Assembly: GCF_001649575.2 (NCBI RefSeq)
Contig: NC_051452.1
Location: forward strand, 5,758,327-5,822,326
Direction: 5' to 3'
DNA length: 64,000 nucleotides
DNA from: Kryptolebias marmoratus
Lineage: Eukaryota; Chordata; Actinopteri; Cyprinodontiformes; Rivulidae
The notes under the pieces were generated by a model. That model saw nothing but the letters and a program-made list of their open reading frames with translations, made no database searches and was not told the origin of the DNA. The position numbers and the translations under genes were made by a program. Numbering within the stretch: position 1 is the first letter of the stretch; the number at the start of each line of letters is the position of its first letter. Positions 57,931-64,000 of the stretch are shown here, one piece after another.

Positions 57931-59589
57931 TCTGTTTCATATCTCCTGTCTGGTCACATGTTCGCTGGCTGCAGCGTGCAATTATCTGCACCTGTTTTTG
58001 TCCGTTTTGTACAGTTTTCCGAGTGCAGGGTCACTGATACCAAACCAAGAGCTCGGGCTGACATTTTACTCCAAAGCCGCACTCCTCACATATTTTTATA
58101 TCACCCTGAGGTGGATCTGCACAAGAAGAAGCTCCTCTTTGAAAATTAGCTGGAGGTAAACAGAGCATTAAATCCTGAAAAAAAAAAAAAAAAAACGGGT
58201 GGCGGGGGGCCTGTACGGGCGCGGGACAATGGCTCGGCCCGGCATCTCCGAGCCTTTGTTCTCGGCTTAACAAAACTCTGCCATCACACCGCTTTACCTC
58301 AGCGTCGCCCCGTCGAAACGGCCATCAGCACCGTCAGGAGGGGAGGGGGGAGGCAGATAAAGATGGAAGGAAGGGGGAAGAAAAAGGGTTGATGCAAATG
58401 ATGGCACTCACGGACACTTGGGAGGGAAAGGAAAGAATATAAACACTCACCTCTCCTGTTTAACCTTAATATATATAGTGGCTATGGGGGGAGTGGGGGG
58501 GCGCAGAGGAGTTTGGAGCTTTATGAAGTGGCGGCAACAGAACTGGAGCAGCTAGATTCACTAAAAGTTTCATCACAAAGCGCCTATCTGCTTCCTCTGA
58601 GGCCACAGCGCCGAGGTAAAAAAGGGAACAAAAAAAAAAAGGAAAGGAAAGAAATCTGCATCTGCTGCGACCCGTCAGTCTGCCAACTGGTGTGTGAACG
58701 TGTGTGTGTGTGTGTGTTCATATCGAAATACAGGTTTGTTTCTGTGTCCAAAAAACACAAGATGTGTACAGATGTGACAGGAACTCCCCTTCCTGTTTAA
58801 AACTTAGAATTAAGCCTTTTTTTCAAAACCAATGGTTCATAAAAAACTGTTTCAGATTTCACCTCCTGGATCGTTACTTTTAAAAAGTATAAAGATCCAA
58901 ATAAAAAAAGAAAAAAAAACAGTTGAATGTTTGGCTTTTCTTTTCTGCTGAGCTCAAATTGATACTCAAATCATTTTTGAAATGGCCAGAAAGGAAGAAA
59001 ACGTGGGGCGATGTTGGCAAGAAAAATATAAAAAAATCCACACATGTTGGCAGGTGATAAAATCTAAACTTTTCCCACAAACATGAACCAGTTTACTTCC
59101 TCTTGGTTTCATTTTGAGCTGATTTAAAACGACTGATTAGCACTTAACCCCCCCCAAATGTTGACCTCATGATTCTGGAAGGAGCTTGGGCTTCTGATGC
59201 CATGATTTGCCTGCTTTGCTTTGCCTCCCTCCCTCCTTCCCTCCCTCCACTGTCAGGTTCTGGCCTGCCAATTTCCACTTGAAGCTTGACTGGGCCTGAT
59301 TTGATGCAAACTACCATGGGGGTGAGGCAGGAACGGGAGGGGCGGGAGGGGGGCCGACTGATGAACAGTTATGTCAAGTCGATTTTGCACCGCTGGGAAA
59401 AGGTAACCTCTCCGTCGGGGAGGAGACAGTTGGGAAGGAGGAGATAAAGGTAACAATAAAAAAAATGGCAAGGTTGGCGGGGAGGAGGCTGCTTGAGGGG
59501 GGAGAAAAATGGGGTTTAAGAGGGTGGCAGAGGGGGCGTGTATTCGCACCAGGGTGCACCCACCCAACGCTGCTCCACCTCACCTCCCT

Positions 59590-59890
59590 CTGCTTACTGC
59601 CTAACTGTCAGTGCGAGTACTAATTGCAGATGTGCCAGTCTGCCATCATAATAAAATCAGAGGCAGGGCGGACATTAAGCCTGGCTGGCTCATTTGTGAG
59701 ACTGCTGAAAAGGTAGCATAAATGAATATTTCATTACCTTAATTACTAAGGAATACTCCTTTCCGCCAGTCGTCGAATGAGTGTTGCTGTAACTAATTAT
59801 GAAAAGTAATAACATTAGGGATACTGTGATTGCCAGTTTATAAGGCGGCGTCTGCTTGCTGTTGAGGTATAAACTGTGTTGGGTAACATA
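59590..59890. promoter_or_regulatory. Candidate conserved noncoding element near 59.75 kb
   Basis: Two TAATTA cores (59740..59745 within TACCTTAATTACTAAGG, 59794..59799 within GTAACTAATTATGAAAAG) 54 bases apart, plus GCATAAATGAATATTTCATT and TTTCCGCCAGTCGTCGAATG. Repeat-free and strongly enhancer-like. Confidence 0.45.
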
Positions 59891-59989
59891 CGAGGAGGAG
59901 AGGAAGGAAGGGAGGAAGGAAGTGAGGGCTTCACACATCTGTGGGGATGAATGGAGTTCTGATTATTTACCGCTCGAGAAGCGAGGGCT

Positions 59990-60260
59990 TTAACAGGTAT
60001 GAAGGAGCTTAAAAAAGTCGGTGTGTAAATACCTGGACCATGGATCTGACAAATCCTTTACCACGCAGCCCCTGAAAGTACCTGCAGACTCGAGTGGAGC
60101 GCTGCAAGCCGCACATTTGCATCGCTTCATCATCCTGCAGCCTTTGATGTCAGACGCACGGCTCGATACCTTTGTCGGTTATTCACCTCGGCAGCCCGCG
60201 GGTTCGTCCCATGCCCGGCTGTAATGTATGACCACCGATAAGGTCGTAAGGAGGGGTGTG
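59990..60260. promoter_or_regulatory. Possible regulatory block near 60.1 kb
   Basis: Complex CpG-retaining sequence (CACCTCGGCAGCCCGCGGGT at 60185..60204) with an ATTTGCAT octamer at 60115..60122. No repeats. It may extend the 59.75-kb block. Confidence 0.28.
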
Positions 60261-60299
60261 AGAAAAAAGGCAGAGTACAAGGTCTGCTTTGATGGCCAT

Positions 60300-62450
60300 G
60301 CTAATTCCAATACCCCTAAGTAGTAAGAATAACAAAGTGGAGGGGAATTTATCTCAGGAATGCTGGAGCAAGACAGCCGAGCGATAAGGAAGTAGCTTCC
60401 CTTGGGTGGGGGAGAAGTAATTAGAGTGGGCTGACTTGTTAGATGACTGACTGGCTGGCTGAAGGGATGGATGGGAAATAGACTCACAAAAGGCAAGGTT
60501 TGGAGCAGAAAGGATAAAATCCCTTTTGTGGCGACAGTTTTGAGCAAAAAGAAAAACCTGAAAATGAGAGGATTTAAGAGGAACACTCAGCGGTTAAACT
60601 GATGTAAAATAACATCCTTGGGCTCTCAAGTCATAAAGCTCTGACCCAACCAGGCTGAGTCACAAGTTTGAACTCATGTCTGTTTCCTCCAACCTTTCTA
60701 GGTCAGGAAATACCCTTCCATCTGACAATACGGCTCAAGCAGCAGGCGGAACCAAACAAGTTATCTCCCTCTGGCCACACAAACCTCACTTTTATCACCT
60801 CATCGTGGCTTTAATAATCAGCCTCTTCCAAACCAAGCTCCCCACTTTGCCAAAACTACGACCACAGCCATGGAAAGCTGCTGGATTTACTGTCACCGCT
60901 TGACCACCTCGCTCAGAAACCCTCCCCCAGACCTGAGCGGGAAGGCCTGAAACGCCCTGCGTGTCAGAAAGGCGGAGGACAGGCCTGTCGGTGTGATTAT
61001 CCCCCTGCTACCTGAAGAGGTGTTTGTTTGACATTCGTGTCTGACAGCGATGGGACAAGAAGCGTTCAGGAAAAGAGGAGGAGGGGGGGGCTCCGATCTC
61101 CAGTCAGAAACCATTAACACGTGAATTCACCTCTCCGACTCTTAGCTACACATGTCCACTGACTGCACCTCGGATGACATTTAAAGGGGAAGATGTTCCA
61201 GCTCTCCTTGACTCACTCTTTGCCAAAGGTTAAACGTACATCTGAGTAACAAGCGAGCGCTGACCGCTTCCTCTTTTCGGCTGCAGCCTCCGGTTAACAA
61301 GGTGCTTGATCAGGGCCCCTGAGATGAAAGCGTGGAAGTGAGTGAAATTTGTGCAACCGCAAAATGACCTAATTTTGTCCTAATCTTGCTTGGCAATCGG
61401 CTGCAATTAAACTGAGATAACACATCTGAATTTACTTCCACGCAGACGGTGGTGGTGGGGGGGGGGGAGCACAAGCAGACAAGTCCTTGTTAAAATAAAA
61501 AAATAAATAAAAGGAAAAAGGGGCACACTTAGGTGGTAGAGAAGCAGGACACCTCTTGAATAATGAACTACAGTCAGAAAGTGAGCGCTGATCAAAAAGC
61601 ATGTTCTATTATGTGGAATTAAAGGTGGGACGGTGGGTGAGAAGGCCTAGATTTCCAGATGTCACCGAGCCTTAATCTGCCGATCCGTTATTGATTCTTC
61701 CACGCAGCCCTGACCTTGCCAGAAGAGCTCTTCCACCCGACAATCAGACATACATCAAAGAGTGTGTGCATTTCCCTAAATGTGTGTGTGTGTGTGTGCT
61801 CGCCGAGCAGCAGCGCCGACATCAGAGCAGAAAAACTGGAGGCTGCTTTCAACACTTGTTTGCACAAAGGTGTCATCTCCGAAGCAGCTGCCGCGCAGAG
61901 ACGGAGAAAATGGAAAAATTATTTTAATGGCCAACTGAGGTGACTGCTTTCTTTTCTCTGTTTCCTCAGAAACATTGTGGAGCTCATCAAAACACACAGA
62001 CACACACACACACACGAGCACAGAGCAGCTGTGATGTGTTTGTTCTTTTCATTTAATCTACGTTTAATCCTTTTGTAGCTCAATAAAGACACACTGTGGC
62101 TTGTTAAAAGGTGGATCTGACGGGTCATTCCCTGTTCTGATCGATACGGCAGAACCACACGGACAACGGCGAATCACATGCAGGCAAAAAACTAAACAAA
62201 ACATGACATTTGAACAAATGTTAACCACACAAAACAACAAAAACCGTGGAAATAAAACACTGGAAAGGCAGAGAATCTGCATGCTTCGGAGAACCAGCTG
62301 CCTGGAACTCATCTTGTGCATCCAGACACAAACATGCACACGTGTACCATTGTTCAGGAAAAAGAAGGTGTTTGTAAAGTTGTTTTTCTGTCCCCCCTCC
62401 ACACCCCTTCCTCCTCCTCCCCCTCCTCTTCGTCATCAACATTTAATTAT
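60300..62450. other. Intron stretch with short repeats, no gene
   Basis: Contains G-runs (61082..61090, 61455..61467), a short (TG)n at 61782..61799 and CA-rich 61994..62014. The open frames are microsatellite- or composition-driven. Confidence 0.45.
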
Positions 62451-62469
62451 GAAATCTGAACGTTAGTTT

Positions 62470-62610
62470 ACACCTGCTCAGCAACCTGTCGCCTGTCGCG
62501 CCCAGACTCCCGCGCAAATGGGAAAAAGTCGACTCGCGGAAAATGTCGACAATCACAGGCGAGACGCGGCGCCGCAACTGAATAAGTGCAAACAGCAGGA
62601 CGAGACGGAA
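62470..62610. promoter_or_regulatory. CpG-dense patch near 62.5 kb
   Basis: About 140 bp with closely spaced CpGs (TGTCGCGCCCAGACTCCCGC, GGCGAGACGCGGCGCCGCAA) against a CpG-poor surround. Short for a CpG island. It could be an enhancer or minor promoter patch, or chance. Confidence 0.25.
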
Positions 62611-62759
62611 CGGATGGGCCAAATAAAGACTTTGCATTTTCACTCGAGAAGGACTCAAATGAGGCATGATTTTTCTTTTTTTTTATCCCAAAATGCATCA
62701 TCCTACAACGTAATGCATAAAACATGTCGGCTTAGGGTAAAATGAAAAGTCCAAATGCA

Positions 62760-64000
62760 TGCAATTATTTACCGGACCAGTGAAGTTTCAATTTCTCTGT
62801 TTGCTTTTATTTTTTTTGGCCAAATCGCAAGGAGTGGAGAAGAGAAAAACAAATGAGCAAGAAAGCATGAAAAAAAAAAAAAAGTCAGGGAAGCTTTACA
62901 ACTTTTTAACACCAACACAAACCGTCCAGTCATGAAGAGGAGAGGAAGTCTGCCATCTCCCTCCATCTCGCACCAAACGCCCGTTTAGCATCATTCCACC
63001 AACCTGATTCTTCAGGGGGGGGGGAGTTCAACAGTTCAGAAAACAAAACAAAACCTGGGACTTTCACACCTCACTGCCTTCCTTCATAACAACAAGTATA
63101 AAGACCTGTGTCACCACATTGTTTTGGACGATCCCTTGCTGTTGCGGTTTGAACATAAAGGGAAGTCAGTGTTGGCTCACTAGTGGCTGATTCATGCCTC
63201 GGTGTTAGTCAGGCAACGGATCGCAGCTTTCATCCTTCTCTTGGCAGTTGCAGTGCATGTGCGTGAGTGTGCATCACCCCCCTCCCATCCACCCGAAATA
63301 AAGTGCACCTTCTGTGGCTGTGCTCTCCCGAACCAATGCATCTCTTTACAACAAAAAACTACATTTTAAAGCAGCACAAACAGCCAGGCAGCTAAGAGTT
63401 AACCCCCTCCTATAGCGAGCACCTCCACCCCATCTCCCCAAAGCACGGGTTAATATCACGGCTGCCTGGTAAGGCTTTATCCAGAACTCCTTGGAAACAA
63501 AAGGCCCCTTTTGCAAACAGACTCCTACTTTCCCCCCCAGTGTCCAAAGGTGTTTGCTGAAGTAAATCTGCCTAAATCCTGCGCAGCTTGGCCAGGAGGA
63601 GGAGGGAGGGAAGGTGTACCGATAATCCCTCGTCTTAACCAAAAAAGAAAAGAAGAAAAAAAAAAAGGTTCTGGGTGAGAAACAGAAAGAGAAGAAAGAA
63701 TCCATATCACATGATGCCATTTAAAGAGCTGAGGTGGCCACCCCCCACCCCTTTCTGTAGGTTTGCATCCATCCTGCTTGGGAACGAAGACGATGAAGAT
63801 ATCTCAATAATCGTTTTGTTCAAACATAGTCATACGTTCAGATGAGGAGGCTTTCTTTCCCATTTCAAACACTTTTCTCTGGAAAAAAAAAAGAAAAGAA
63901 AAGGGGTTTTTGGACTTTTCTCATTCAAAGTAACAAAGAAGTTTGGAGCCTCCATGGTGCCAAGCTGACATGGGGAGGGGGGGACATCATGAGGACACCT
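62760..64000. other. Intron stretch at right edge, nothing recognised
   Basis: Poly-A (62869..62884, 63655..63666), G-run (63016..63026) and ordinary sequence. No match to the expected zeb2 first coding exon was found on the minus strand. Confidence 0.45.

Larger units (their letters stand above)
8969..64000 (-). other. zeb2: zeb2 large 5' intron, partial (more than 55 kb)
   Basis: From the acceptor AG at 8970..8969 to the window edge I find no sequence encoding the ZEB2 N-terminal NuRD-interaction motif (a Lys/Arg-rich CKRRKQANPRRK-type peptide) on the minus strand, so the whole stretch is read as one intron. Human ZEB2 also has a very large intron at this position, rich in conserved enhancers. 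The interior is AT-rich, mixing microsatellites, dispersed repeats and complex single-copy blocks that are listed separately. Confidence 0.75.

Noticed and set aside
57671..58159. Open frame of 162 aa (plus strand)
   Set aside because: Passes through the (TC)n(AC)n microsatellite; the flanks are not protein-like and have no homologue I recognise.
59195..59230. Minus-strand ATG followed by AGCAAAGCAGGCAAATC as a candidate for the zeb2 first coding exon
   Set aside because: The reading frame does not give the Lys/Arg-rich NuRD-interaction motif; only a superficial likeness.
62769..62966. Minus-strand frame starting MEGDGR as a candidate for the zeb2 N-terminus
   Set aside because: Continues RLPLLFMTG, not the CKRRKQANPRRK-type motif; no donor at the right place.
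1..64000. CRISPR arrays, bacterial genes, operons or rRNA/tRNA genes
   Set aside because: No direct-repeat/spacer structure, no bacterial-type gene packing and no tRNA cloverleaf noticed; the sequence is a vertebrate intron.

Overview
The window is a piece of a ray-finned fish (teleost) genome and lies almost entirely inside the large introns of one gene, zeb2 (ZEB2/SIP1, a two-handed zinc-finger/homeodomain transcription factor), which runs on the minus strand. Evidence for a teleost is the intron-exon layout, the dense (TG/CA)n microsatellites, Tc1-like transposon remnants of fish type, a fish-type LINE tail and SINE-like tails, and a compact but repeat-peppered intron. A cyprinodontiform-like (killifish/livebearer) percomorph is my guess from memory of the most abundant repeat; the species is not established by the sequence.

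Only two coding exons are visible. The 252-nt exon at 8968..8717 (minus) encodes the acidic segment between the N-terminal NuRD-interaction motif and the N-terminal zinc fingers. The 69-nt exon at 1941..1873 (minus) encodes the following short segment. Both have canonical AG/GT borders, both are phase 1 at each end, and they join in frame. The preceding coding exon (start codon and NuRD-interaction motif) was not found and should lie beyond 64000. The zinc-finger and homeodomain exons should lie left of position 1. The gene's 5' end is therefore to the right.

Layout: 1..1872 is intron with a LINE tail, a repeat fragment and a 28-bp minisatellite. 1942..8716 is the intron between the two exons, with SINE and dispersed-repeat fragments and a Tc1-like relic at about 5500..6560. 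8969..64000 is more than 55 kb of one intron with no convincing coding sequence. That intron holds 14 of at least 17 copies of a dispersed ~350-bp repeat, a deleted Tc1-like element at 13476..14436, a nearly perfect palindromic MITE at 25555..25811, a 170-bp tandem duplication at 47494..47825, and many dinucleotide arrays.

Between the repeats are blocks of complex, single-copy-looking sequence rich in homeodomain cores (TAATTA) and POU octamers (ATGCAAAT). They look like the conserved noncoding enhancers for which the ZEB2 locus is known in vertebrates. The best are near 7.5, 11.9, 16.3, 18.7, 23.5, 34.1, 37.2, 40.2, 43.8, 49.8, 51.5, 57 and 59.7 kb. Conservation cannot be tested from one sequence, so these are candidates only.

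The items most worth a second look are the dispersed repeat with a conserved 19-nt terminal hairpin followed by CTAG (possibly a Helitron-like non-autonomous element), the palindromic MITE, and the enhancer-like blocks. The six-frame open frames elsewhere are short, low-complexity or repeat-derived, and I do not support them as genes.
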